Assembly: GCF_000020365.1 (NCBI RefSeq)
Contig: NC_012108.1
Location: 4,286,001 to 4,350,000, forward strand
Direction: 5' to 3'
DNA length: 64,000 bases
Source of the DNA: Desulforapulum autotrophicum HRM2
GTDB taxonomy: Bacteria; Desulfobacterota; Desulfobacteria; Desulfobacterales; Desulfobacteraceae
A program made the translations under genes and the position numbers. Of this stretch, positions 51,739 through 59,976 are shown piece by piece. Position 1 is the first letter of the stretch; the number at the start of each line of letters is the position of its first letter. The notes under the pieces were generated by a model. The model made no database searches and was not told the origin of the DNA. It saw nothing but the letters and a program-made list of their open reading frames with translations.

Positions 51739-53568
51739 ATGAATGGATGGATCGGCAAAATTCTCCGTGTTAATTTAACAACAGGAAAAATAAGCGATGA
51801 AACTCTGGACCCCAAGGTTGCCAAAGACTATATCGGTGGCAGGGGTATCGGTATTTACTACCTGAACAAGGAAGTAGATCCCAAATGTGATCCCCTGGGA
51901 CCTGAAAACCTCATGATCATGATGACAGGCCCCCTCACCGGCACCGCTGCCCCCACCGGCGCACGGTATATGGTCATGACCAAATCGCCGTTGACCGGAG
52001 CTGTGACCTGCTCCAACTCCGGCGGTATGATGCCCCGGGAGATGAAACGGGCCGGTTATGACGGCATCATATTTAAAGGGCAATCCGTCAAACCGGTTTA
52101 TCTCTGGATCAACAACGGCAAGGCAGAACTGAAGGATGCCGACCATATCTGGGGAAAAAACGTCCCGGACACAACGGACCTGCTCCTTGCAGAAACAGAC
52201 CCCAAGGCCCGTGTGGCCTGCATTGGTCCTGCCGGGGAAAACAAGGTCTTGTTTGCCGGTATCATGAACGAACGTCACCGTGCCGCAGGCAGATCCGGTG
52301 TGGGTGCTGTCATGGGTTCCAAAAACCTCAAGGGCGTTGTGGTCAAAGGCCAGAATAAAATTAACCTGGCTGACCCCGACGGATTCAAGACCTTCAACAA
52401 AAAAATCCTGGATCAGTACACCAGCGAAGCCAAGGTAACACCGGTGGGACTCACCATCAATGGCACATCCGGCGTGGTGGCCGTGACCCAGGCAAAGGGG
52501 ATTCTCCCCACCAAAAACTGGCAGCAGGGCACCTTTGAAGGCTGGGAAGATATCCAGGGCACCACCCTCACCGAAAAATATCTGGTGAAAAACCAAGGCT
52601 GCTTTGGCTGTCCCATCAAATGCGGCAGACTCACCAAGGTGACGGAACCCGGCTTTGAGGGGGAAGGCGAAGGTCCTGAATATGAGACCGTCTACGCCAT
52701 GGGCTCCAACTGCATGATCAATAATCTGGCCGCCATTACCAAGGCCAATTATCTGTGCAACGAACTGGGCCTTGACACCATCACCATGGGCGCCACCATA
52801 GCCTGTGCCATGGAGCTTGTGGAACTTGGCTATATATCAGAAACCGAAGTGGGCCGTTCCCTGAAATGGGGAGACGGCGAAGCATTGGTGGAACTAACCC
52901 GCCAGACCGCCTATCGTGAAGGCTTTGGCGAAAAACTGGCCCAGGGCAGTTATCGCCTGGCTAATGGGTTTGGCCACCCGGAGCTTGCCATGGTCTCCAA
53001 AAAACAGGAATTCCCGGGCTATGAACCCCGGGGGGCAAAGGCCATGGGCCTTGCCTATGCCACCTCTCCCATAGGCGGCTCCCACATGCGCGGCGATCCA
53101 GCCTATTTTGAGATCTTTGGCACCACCTTTTCCATGGATCCATTGGCCACCAAGGGAAAAGCCGGTCCCACAAAACGAATTCAGGATCTGTCCGCCATTG
53201 TGGATGCCGCAGGCCTGTGCATCTTTTTCGGTGCCAGAATGCTGGCGGAGAAAAATGACACCATGTCCCCCACGGGCATGCTGACCTACCTGAACACCGC
53301 CACAGGAGCAGACTATACCATTGAAGAGTTGGTCATGGCAGCAGAGCGTATTACCAATGCAGAACGTATGTTCCTTGTAAATGAAGGCTTTGACCGAAAG
53401 GATGATTCCCTGCCCAGGCGAATCACCGACGAACCGCTGCCGGCAGGCCCTGCCAAGGGGCAGACCTGCGATCTTCAAACCATGCTGGATGACTATTACA
53501 AGGTCCAGGGCTGGGATAACAATGGTATTCCCACAAAGGCGACACTTGAGAAACTGGGTCTGACCTAA
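51739..53568 (+). CDS. Aldehyde ferredoxin oxidoreductase (tungsten enzyme), AOR 1
   Basis: 609 residues, full length for the AOR family. N-terminal domain GGRGIGIYYLNKEVDPKCDP; RYMVMTKSPLTGAVTCSNSG; the [4Fe-4S] ligands C-x2-C-x3-C in NQGCFGCPIKCGRLTK and the distal Cys in DAAGLCIFFGARM; pterin contacts EGPEYETVYAMGSNC and LGLDTITMG. It oxidises aldehydes to acids with ferredoxin, or the reverse. Probably part of the ancestral rrf2-ALDH-gdh-AOR group, since the other AOR here (61822) also directly follows a gdh gene. A short GC hairpin (53575-53589) follows the stop. Confidence 0.93.
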   Translation: MNGWIGKILRVNLTTGKISDETLDPKVAKDYIGGRGIGIYYLNKEVDPKCDPLGPENLMIMMTGPLTGTAAPTGARYMVMTKSPLTGAVTCSNSGGMMPREMKRAGYDGIIFKGQSVKPVYLWINNGKAELKDADHIWGKNVPDTTDLLLAETDPKARVACIGPAGENKVLFAGIMNERHRAAGRSGVGAVMGSKNLKGVVVKGQNKINLADPDGFKTFNKKILDQYTSEAKVTPVGLTINGTSGVVAVTQAKGILPTKNWQQGTFEGWEDIQGTTLTEKYLVKNQGCFGCPIKCGRLTKVTEPGFEGEGEGPEYETVYAMGSNCMINNLAAITKANYLCNELGLDTITMGATIACAMELVELGYISETEVGRSLKWGDGEALVELTRQTAYREGFGEKLAQGSYRLANGFGHPELAMVSKKQEFPGYEPRGAKAMGLAYATSPIGGSHMRGDPAYFEIFGTTFSMDPLATKGKAGPTKRIQDLSAIVDAAGLCIFFGARMLAEKNDTMSPTGMLTYLNTATGADYTIEELVMAAERITNAERMFLVNEGFDRKDDSLPRRITDEPLPAGPAKGQTCDLQTMLDDYYKVQGWDNNGIPTKATLEKLGLT

Positions 53569-53574
53569 TTTTGA

Positions 53575-53666
53575 GGGGGAATTACCCCCAGTTTTCATGA
53601 TCAATAGACAAACGTGCCTCTGGAAGGATATCGCATAAAATCAACGTATGCGTACCTCCCAGAGGC
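53575..53666. terminator. Convergent terminators after AOR 1 and the AF1514-like gene
   Basis: GGGGG-AATTA-CCCCC (53575-53589) followed by AGTTTTC serves the plus strand. A larger stem-loop, GCCTCTGG...CCAGAGGC with inner TCGCAT/ATGCG-type pairing (53616-53666), suits the minus-strand gene ending at 53684. Confidence 0.6.
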
Positions 53667-53683
53667 GAGCGGCCACCGGCCCC

Positions 53684-53983
53684 TCACAGCTTGAGGAACA
53701 TAAAGACATAGTCCCCGTTGTTAATATCAATGGTAAGATTGGCTCCCCTGGCCCGGGCAAAGACGATCCAGGCGGGGTCTTTTGTTTTTCCGCATTCAAA
53801 GGTAGGATGAAAAATGCCTCTGATTTCGTCGTTCCAGGCAAGCAGCATCGGCATTTCAGTTTTTCCCAGGGCTGCTTTTTTGGCAAAGGCCTGGGCTTTG
53901 GAAAAATCCAGATCAGAGTCCTCCACCTCAAGCCGGATGTATTCAACCGAGGTATCAGAGGGTTGGGGGGCAATTCGTGCCAT
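53684..53983 (-). CDS. AF1514-like small protein (hypothetical)
   Basis: 99 residues: VEYIRLEVEDSDLDFSKAQA, MLLAWNDEIRGIFHPTFECG, WIVFARARGANLTIDINNGD and YVFMFLKL. The pattern resembles small AF1514-type proteins of sulfate reducers and archaea, of unknown function. ATG 53983 follows GGAGAG. It lies directly downstream of the gctB remnant on the same strand, and so at the tail of cassette 2, though a terminator stands between. I would not assign a function. Confidence 0.65.
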   Translation of the reverse strand: MARIAPQPSDTSVEYIRLEVEDSDLDFSKAQAFAKKAALGKTEMPMLLAWNDEIRGIFHPTFECGKTKDPAWIVFARARGANLTIDINNGDYVFMFLKL

Positions 53984-54034
53984 GATTTTTCTCTCCGTTG
54001 TAAGTTGAAGTGTTTGATGGCGCCATCAACACAT

Positions 54035-54282
54035 CCCCCGGCATGTCCCACAATCCTAAAAGGCAGATTTCCTTTGTGGAATCGTCAAAGCCCATGGTGC
54101 CTATATTGGTGATCACCACCATGGGAAAGCCCCGGGAAAGGCCGGCATTTGGTTCGGCCATCTAGTTTGTTACGGTATCCCGGGTGGGTCAGATAATCAA
54201 GTTTTTTTAACAAACTTTCGTCGTTAATGCCATATAAAAATCAGGCTTTTCAGTACAAACAAGGCCACATCGCAATCCACTC
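54035..54282 (-). pseudogene. gctB remnant downstream of gcdA2
   Basis: The minus-strand sequence matches the 3' half of the intact gctB (about 59335-59575), including AGLSRG, FPMVVITNIGTMGFDDSTKE and the CTTGATTATCTGACC region, with substitutions, an extra T in a T run and loss of frame. It shows that a second gctB once lay directly after gcdA2, as expected from a tandem duplication of gctB-acd-gcdDBCA. Confidence 0.88.
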
Positions 54283-54291
54283 CCTAACCGA

Positions 54292-54316
54292 CACACTTTC
54301 CCGGACGGAAAGCGTG
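54292..54316 (-). terminator. Terminator of gcd cassette 2
   Basis: CACACTTTCC / GGAAAGCGTG stem with a CGGAC loop, 20 bp beyond the gcdA2 stop. Unlike the terminator of cassette 1. Confidence 0.6.
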
Positions 54317-54335
54317 CCAGCGAAGAACAATCGTT

Positions 54336-56069
54336 TTACCCCTTGATGATCCTTGGCAGAATCATCTGGTGCTGGGGACAGATGGATTTTGGATTCTGGT
54401 AGGCAGAACCGGTAAAGGCAACCATGTAGTTCCGGATCTCGGACAGCTTTACGATCTCGTCCACATACCCGACTTCGGCGCAGTATTTGGGCCGTGAAAA
54501 GGTTTTGTAATCATCGGCGATCTTGTTCATCTTTTCAATGATGGGCTCGATGGGCCGGCCGGCATCCTTTTCCTTGACCAGACGGCGGGAATACATGGCA
54601 ACGGCGGCTGTTTCCCCGTGCATCACATAGACCTCGCTTGCAGCCGTGCCAATGGAAAAAGCGTTGGTATCGTTGCCCTGGGGACCGCCCAGGAGATAGT
54701 GGGCCGCAGCAGAGCCTTTGCGTAAAAGTACCATCATCTGGGGAAGATCGGTCTGCTGGATCGAGTAGATCAGGCTCTGGCCGATGCCGAGGAGTTCGGC
54801 CTTTTCAGCCGTATCCCCCACGTCGATTCCCGAGGTGTCCTGGAACCAGATCAGCGGTATCCGATCCCGGCCGGCCAGGGTGACAAACTCGTTCATCTTG
54901 ATCATGCCCTGGCGGTAGAGCTTGCCGCCCATGCCCGGGTAATCGGCATACTCCGGATACCCTTTGCCAAGGTATCCCTGGCGGTTGCCGATGATGCCCA
55001 CAAGAAATCCATTGACCTTGCACAGTCCGGTGTAGACCTCGGGTCCATACCCGGGCCTGAACTCCATGGATTCCGAGTTATCCACCAGCCTGGCCAAAAT
55101 TTCCTCAAAGTCATAGACCTTTTTCTGGTCAATGGGCAGCAGGTTGTAAAGATCCTGGGCATCAAACTTGGGTTCAGCAGGTTCAGCCACCCGGAAAAAC
55201 CTGGGGTTGTAGGCAGGAATTTCGGCCATGTACTCTTTAAGGCCGTCCAGCACACCGGTTTCTTCCTCGTACACATACCTGAAGAACCCCGTGCCATCGT
55301 AATGGGTGGCAACGCTTCCCGGGGGATGGCTCTTGAAATGCCGGGTATTTTCGATGATCTGTTCAGCTGCGGCTCCGTCAAAATTGCCCTTGGGAGCCAT
55401 GCCGCTCACAATGCCGGCACCGCCAACGGCGATGTTGCAATCCTTGTGGGCAAAGAGGATGGTGGGGCTGATGCTCTGGTAACCGCCACCTGCAGGGTTG
55501 GTGCCGTAGATGCCGGCAAGCACGGGAATGCCCATCTGATTGAGCTCAGCATGGCGGTAAAAGGGCGTTCCTGCCCCCCTGCGATTGGCGTAGAATTTCT
55601 CCTGCTCGGTCAGTTTTGCCCCGCTGCAGTTGACCAGCCACACCAGGGGAATGTTCAGCCGCTTGGCAAGGTCGGTTACCCTGAGGATGTTTTCAGACTG
55701 ACCGGCAAGCCAGGCCCCGGCCATGACCTTGTTGTCAAACCCGATGATCACGGCCCAGCGTCCGGAAATCTTGCCCAGACCATCAATCACATTGGTGGTT
55801 CCCTCGCTGTTGTTGGCCGGATTGTAAAGAATGTGCAGGGGCGACCAGGTGCCCTTGTCCACGATGTAATCAAGGCGCTGCCACACGGTCATCTGGCCCC
55901 GGGCATTGATCTTTTCTTCGGAAAAGCCTGCGTTCTTGATGGTGTCTACGGCCTCGTCGATCTCCTGCTCCACGGCCTTGAGGCTTTGGGCATTGTCCAC
56001 GCCCCGCTTGATCTGCCCCTTTTTCAATGGGTTGCCAAAGTCCGGCATTTTTTCAAAATATGGTCTCAT
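54336..56069 (-). CDS. gcdA: Glutaconyl-CoA decarboxylase alpha subunit (carboxyltransferase), copy 2
   Basis: 577 residues, identical in protein sequence to copy 1 at 39801-41534. Every DNA difference I could find is synonymous, and about 480 bp (corresponding to 40854-41334 of copy 1) are the same base for base. Same two carboxyltransferase halves and the same role: transfer of carboxyl from glutaconyl-CoA to GcdC-biotin. The upstream spacer with the gcdC-gcdA hairpin is conserved. In this cassette the gene is followed by a gctB remnant instead of citrate synthase. Confidence 0.93.
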   Translation of the reverse strand: MRPYFEKMPDFGNPLKKGQIKRGVDNAQSLKAVEQEIDEAVDTIKNAGFSEEKINARGQMTVWQRLDYIVDKGTWSPLHILYNPANNSEGTTNVIDGLGKISGRWAVIIGFDNKVMAGAWLAGQSENILRVTDLAKRLNIPLVWLVNCSGAKLTEQEKFYANRRGAGTPFYRHAELNQMGIPVLAGIYGTNPAGGGYQSISPTILFAHKDCNIAVGGAGIVSGMAPKGNFDGAAAEQIIENTRHFKSHPPGSVATHYDGTGFFRYVYEEETGVLDGLKEYMAEIPAYNPRFFRVAEPAEPKFDAQDLYNLLPIDQKKVYDFEEILARLVDNSESMEFRPGYGPEVYTGLCKVNGFLVGIIGNRQGYLGKGYPEYADYPGMGGKLYRQGMIKMNEFVTLAGRDRIPLIWFQDTSGIDVGDTAEKAELLGIGQSLIYSIQQTDLPQMMVLLRKGSAAAHYLLGGPQGNDTNAFSIGTAASEVYVMHGETAAVAMYSRRLVKEKDAGRPIEPIIEKMNKIADDYKTFSRPKYCAEVGYVDEIVKLSEIRNYMVAFTGSAYQNPKSICPQHQMILPRIIKG

Positions 56070-56103
56070 GGATCCTCTCCAGTATCTGTCAATTCCAGGA
56101 GCA

Positions 56104-56131
56104 CCTTAATCAGACCGCGTCTCAATTAAGG
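56104..56131. promoter_or_regulatory. Conserved gcdC-gcdA intercistronic hairpin, copy 2
   Basis: Same bases as 41569-41596: CCTTAAT-c-AGAC-cgc-GTCT-ca-ATTAAGG, within a conserved ~105-bp spacer. Confidence 0.6.
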
Positions 56132-56173
56132 TCTCTCCGGTCCTAAATTTCCCGCTCTCCAGTAACGTCCAGA

Positions 56174-56395
56174 CTATTGGGGATCAATGGTCATGAGAAC
56201 GGCATCCTCTTCAACGGTATCACCGACCTTGACGTTGATCGTTGCAACCTTACCGTTGCAGGGAATGTATATGGGGGTTTCCATTTTCATGGCCTCGATG
56301 AGTACGGCATCGTCATCCTCTTCGACGCCATCGCCCACATTGACATAAATTTCAACTATTTTGCCCAGCATTGGGGCCAGCAGTTCTTCGCTCAT
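56174..56395 (-). CDS. gcdC: Biotin carrier subunit of glutaconyl-CoA decarboxylase, copy 2
   Basis: 73 residues, identical to copy 1, with biotinylation motif EAMKMETP. ATG 56395 (AGGAGAGA site) is preferred over the longer frame to 56464, whose added residues come from the palindromic repeat just upstream. Carries carboxyl groups between GcdA2 and GcdB2; since both copies are identical, subunits can mix freely between cassettes. Confidence 0.93.
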   Translation of the reverse strand: MSEELLAPMLGKIVEIYVNVGDGVEEDDDAVLIEAMKMETPIYIPCNGKVATINVKVGDTVEEDAVLMTIDPQ

Positions 56396-56414
56396 TGTAT
56401 CTCTCCTTAAATAG

Positions 56415-56538
56415 TGTTTGAACGAAAACTCACCCATCTGCGGCGTTGCTGCAAAATTCTGCAATCCTCATGTACAAGAGTACACTCCGGTTGCAGAATT
56501 TCTTGCGCCTTGCATATGGGCAACTTTTCGCCCAAACA
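56415..56538. repeat. Long palindromic repeat, family P, copy 3
   Basis: TGTTTGAACGAAAACTCACC on the left pairs with the complement of GGGCAACTTTTCGCCCAAACA on the right; inner arms CTGCGGCGTTGCTGCAAAAT and TTGCAGAATTTCTTGCGCC. It separates gcdB2 from gcdC2 and is absent at the same place in cassette 1. Core shared with the elements at 32138 and 50522. Confidence 0.78.
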
Positions 56539-56599
56539 TGGTTTTTCGGTCAGCCATTAGACAACCGTGGTATTTTTTATGTCAAACTCCCTGCTCCAT

Positions 56600-57715
56600 C
56601 TACTGCAACAGGGTCAGAAAAATCCCTGCGGCAATGACAGTACCAATGACGCCTGCCACATTGGGTCCCATGGCATACATCAGCAGATAATTCTTTTTGT
56701 CGGCCTCCTGGGCCACCTTGTGGACCACCCGGGCCGCCATGGGCACGGCAGATACCCCTGCAGCCCCCAGCAACGGATTGATCTTATCCTTTAGAAACAG
56801 ATTCATGATCTTAGCAAGTACAATCCCCATTGCCGTACTCACGGAAAAGGCAACAAGACCCAGGCAGAACACAAAAATCACCTCAGGTTTCAAAAACACC
56901 TCGGCATTCATGGTAGCACCCACGGGCAGGCCAAGAAAAATGGTGACAATGTTCAACAGCTCGTTCTGGGAGGCGTGGGTCAACCGTTCAACCACCCCGG
57001 ACTCCCTGAAAAGGTTACCCAGCATGAACATGGCGATGAGCGGCGCTGCTGCGGGAATCAGAAGAATGATCACAAGGGCTGCCACAACCGGGAAAAAAAT
57101 CTTTTCCAGCTTGTTGACCTTTCTTATTTTCTTCATCCTGATCTTACGCTCCGCATCCGTGGTCATCAGGCGCATGATGGGCGGCTGGATAATGGGCACC
57201 AGGGCCATGTAAGAATAGGCCGCAACGGCACAAACGCCGAGCATGTGGGGGGCAAGCTTGGATGCCAGAAAGATGGTGGTGGGTCCATCAGCCCCGCCGA
57301 TGATACCGATGGTGGCCGCCTCCTGGATGTTGAACCCCATGGCCTGGGCCGCAAAAAAAGTGATGTACACCCCGGCCTGGGCCCCTGCCCCCAGAAACAG
57401 CAGTGAGGGTCTTGCCAGCATGGGGCCAAAATCGGTAAGCGCCCCAAGGCCCAGAAAGATCAACGGCGGAATCACCTCCCACTGGATGCCGAAATGATAA
57501 AATTTCCAGAGCAGTCCCTCTTCAGGCGTCATCAACCCTGCAAGGGGCAGATTGGCAACCAGGATACCGAACCCGATGGGCAGCAGCAGCAGCGGCTCAT
57601 AGTTTTTTGCAATGGCAAGATACATCAGGCCCAGGGCAATGATCCACATTACCACCATGCCCGGGGTTAAATGGACAAAACCCGTTGTCTCAATGAGATA
57701 CTTAATAAGATCCAT
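56600..57715 (-). CDS. gcdB: Glutaconyl-CoA decarboxylase beta subunit (sodium pump), copy 2
   Basis: 371 residues, identical in protein to copy 1 (41957-43072), with few synonymous DNA differences. Same GIIGGADGPTTIF sodium-site region. Start coupled to the gcdD2 stop by TAATG. The only structural change in this copy is the spacer to gcdC2, which is longer because of the palindromic element at 56415-56538; transcription must pass through that hairpin. Confidence 0.95.
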   Translation of the reverse strand: MDLIKYLIETTGFVHLTPGMVVMWIIALGLMYLAIAKNYEPLLLLPIGFGILVANLPLAGLMTPEEGLLWKFYHFGIQWEVIPPLIFLGLGALTDFGPMLARPSLLFLGAGAQAGVYITFFAAQAMGFNIQEAATIGIIGGADGPTTIFLASKLAPHMLGVCAVAAYSYMALVPIIQPPIMRLMTTDAERKIRMKKIRKVNKLEKIFFPVVAALVIILLIPAAAPLIAMFMLGNLFRESGVVERLTHASQNELLNIVTIFLGLPVGATMNAEVFLKPEVIFVFCLGLVAFSVSTAMGIVLAKIMNLFLKDKINPLLGAAGVSAVPMAARVVHKVAQEADKKNYLLMYAMGPNVAGVIGTVIAAGIFLTLLQ

Positions 57716-57849
57716 TACGCCTTATCCCCTTTGCCGTTGAGTATCCATTGGGTTACGAAGGTGTTGAATTTAATGGCGCCATAGAGAAGCCCCATGCCCA
57801 CAAACACCCCGGCAATACCAGATACAAAAATAACCATGGTCTGGTTCAT
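57715..57849 (-). CDS. gcdD: Minimal 44-aa membrane subunit, probable GcdD counterpart, copy 2
   Basis: 44 residues, MNQTMVIFVSGIAGVFVGMG, LLYGAIKFNT, FVTQWILNGKGDKA; V7 and L28 of copy 1 are I and F here. ATG 57849 with GGAAAGAAAG upstream; the frame open to 57897 is not conserved in copy 1. One membrane helix. Its retention in both cassettes, coupled to gcdB, argues that it is a true subunit rather than a chance ORF. Confidence 0.75.
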   Translation of the reverse strand: MNQTMVIFVSGIAGVFVGMGLLYGAIKFNTFVTQWILNGKGDKA

Positions 57850-57930
57850 CTTTCTTTCCTTCTCTGCAAAATTCAATCCTGTTCCCATTGCCCCCATAAA
57901 GGGCTGCAGGGTTTTCGGGTTTGTCGTTGT

Positions 57931-59094
57931 CTATCTGTTCGCCCGTTTAATGCCCAGCTGATCAAGGGCGATGATCATCTTGCAAATGTTGGCAGAACCT
58001 TCCACCATGCTGTAGGTGGGGGCGTCCCTGTAAAAACGGGCCACAGGGTATTCCGTTGAATAGCCATAGGCCCCAAGGATTCTCATGGCAAAATTAGACG
58101 CCTTGGTGGCCACTTCGCCTGCAAGGTACTTGGCCTTGGCAACGTCAAGACCGTTGTTTATATTACCCTGATCCTTTTCAAAGGCTGCCCGGTAAACCAT
58201 GAAACGGGCCGCATCAATCTCGGCTGCCATCTGGGCGATCATATCCTGATTCATCTGGAAAAGCCCAATGGGTTTGCCAAACTGTTTCCTGGTATTGCAG
58301 TATTTAATGGCCTCGTCAAGGCATGCCTGGGCAAGGCCCACCCCGCCTGCTGCGGCCGAAAGACGAGTGTGGTTCAAGGACCCGAACAGAATCTTTGCCC
58401 CGTCCCCTGGTTTTCCAAGCAGATTCTCCTTGGGCACCTTGACATTATCCAGGAACACCTCTCCCGTGGGAGAAGAGTGTGAACCTAACTTCTCAAGGGC
58501 TGATGTGGTGATCCCAGGAAAATTTTTCGGCTCGATCACAAAGGCGGACAATCCCTTGGTACCGATCTCCTTGTCCGTATAGGCATAGCAGATCAAAACA
58601 TCGGCAATGGCCGCATTGGAGATCCAGGTCTTTGACCCGTTGAGCAGATAATGGTCGCCCTTGTCCTCGGCCGTGGTGGCCATGGCCATGACATCAGATC
58701 CTGCATCGGCCTCGGTAATACCGAAACCGCCCAGGTATTCGGCGGTGCAGAGCTTTTCAACATAGCGTTTCTTTGCGGCCTCAGTACCATATTTAAAGAT
58801 CCCATATGCACATCCCAAAACCTGCATGTTGACCTGGACCCTGAGAGAACTTGAGCCCTTGGCAATCTCCTCGGTGACAATCATGGCAGCCATCCAGCCC
58901 ATGTCTTCTCCGCCGTACTCCTCGGGGATCACCGTGCCGTAGAACCCAAGCTCACCCATGGGAAGTACGGCCTCCTTGTAGGGAAAATAGTTAGCCTCAT
59001 CCCAGGCATCGGCATTGGGGGTGATCTTCTTTCGTACAAATTCCCTGACGGCCTTCTGCAACATTGTCATCTCTTTGGAGAGTCTGAAATCCAT
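57931..59094 (-). CDS. Glutaryl-CoA dehydrogenase (probably non-decarboxylating), copy 2
   Basis: 387 residues, four substitutions from copy 1 (R at 20, E in DKEIGTKG, T in GITTSALE, P in LLGKPGDG). Catalytic Glu in YSMVEGSANICK. It follows gctB on the same strand (105-bp gap), so in this operon glutaryl-CoA is supplied by CoA transfer to glutarate. Product glutaconyl-CoA goes to GcdABCD2; electrons to ETF. The carboxymuconolactone-decarboxylase gene found between acd1 and gcdD1 is missing here. Confidence 0.9.
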   Translation of the reverse strand: MDFRLSKEMTMLQKAVREFVRKKITPNADAWDEANYFPYKEAVLPMGELGFYGTVIPEEYGGEDMGWMAAMIVTEEIAKGSSSLRVQVNMQVLGCAYGIFKYGTEAAKKRYVEKLCTAEYLGGFGITEADAGSDVMAMATTAEDKGDHYLLNGSKTWISNAAIADVLICYAYTDKEIGTKGLSAFVIEPKNFPGITTSALEKLGSHSSPTGEVFLDNVKVPKENLLGKPGDGAKILFGSLNHTRLSAAAGGVGLAQACLDEAIKYCNTRKQFGKPIGLFQMNQDMIAQMAAEIDAARFMVYRAAFEKDQGNINNGLDVAKAKYLAGEVATKASNFAMRILGAYGYSTEYPVARFYRDAPTYSMVEGSANICKMIIALDQLGIKRANR

Positions 59095-59199
59095 TGTGTT
59101 TCCTCTTTTTTATATTTTTATGTGAGTTGTCAATTAACGATTACAGGCAGGCCCAGGGACCGGCCGGAGAAACGGAGGGTCAGCATCAGCTATAAATGC

Positions 59200-59961
59200 T
59201 TAGAGAATCAATCCCTGGGGATCACACTCTTCCCTCAGGATCCGCAATTCTTCAGCCGTGGGCGGCGCCACCTCACCAGCCCTTGAAACGTCCACTGAAA
59301 ATTCCATTTTTTCCAGAATCTGTTCGGGTGTAATGCCGGGATAATATCCAGAAAGGTACATCTCCTTAGTGGTATCGTCAAAGCCCATGGTGCCCATGTT
59401 GGTGATCACCATCATGGGGCCGCCCCGGGAAAGGCCGGCATTGGTTCGGCCGTCCGGTCCGTCAAGGTATCCCGGGCTGGTCAGATAATCGAGTTTTTTA
59501 ACAAACTTTCGTCGTTCCTGCTGCATGAAGATGAGACTTTTCGGTACAAACGAGGCCACGTCGCAACCGCCGCCACTGCCGGAGAACCGGGTTTTCGGAT
59601 GGTCATAATCACCGATCACCGTGGAGTTCAGGTTGCCGAACTTGTCGATCTGGGCCGCACCCAGGATACCGATCACATGGTCACCCGTGATCTTGTTCTG
59701 CATGGTTGCAAACGCGTCCAGAAGCCCACCATTGGACGAAGTGTGGAACATGACCCTGGAGTCGGCCACGGCCATGGGAATCTCTTCAAGCCGTGAATCA
59801 ATGGCACCGGTTTCAAAGAAAATAACGCTCTCAGGTGCATTTATTTTTTTGGCCGCCATTGCCGCCAGCATGGATATTCCCGTTCCGCAAAACACGATGT
59901 CCAAGTCCTGGATCTGCCTTGCGGCTACGATTGTCATCATCTCTTTTAATGTGTATTCCAT
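59200..59961 (-). CDS. gctB: Glutaconate-type CoA-transferase beta subunit
   Basis: 253 residues. Family I CoA-transferase, small subunit of the glutaconate CoA-transferase kind: IVFCGTGISMLAAMAAKKIN, then FFETGAID with Glu50 as the likely CoA-thioester-forming residue, GAAQIDKFGNLNSTVIGDYD, GSGGGCDVASFVPK and GPMMVITNMGTMGFDD. With GctA it moves CoA from acetyl-CoA or a similar donor to glutaconate or glutarate. ATG 59961 lies 15 bp after the gctA stop. A broken second copy is at 54035-54282. Confidence 0.92.
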   Translation of the reverse strand: MEYTLKEMMTIVAARQIQDLDIVFCGTGISMLAAMAAKKINAPESVIFFETGAIDSRLEEIPMAVADSRVMFHTSSNGGLLDAFATMQNKITGDHVIGILGAAQIDKFGNLNSTVIGDYDHPKTRFSGSGGGCDVASFVPKSLIFMQQERRKFVKKLDYLTSPGYLDGPDGRTNAGLSRGGPMMVITNMGTMGFDDTTKEMYLSGYYPGITPEQILEKMEFSVDVSRAGEVAPPTAEELRILREECDPQGLIL

Positions 59962-59976
59962 CCCTGTCTCCTGGAT

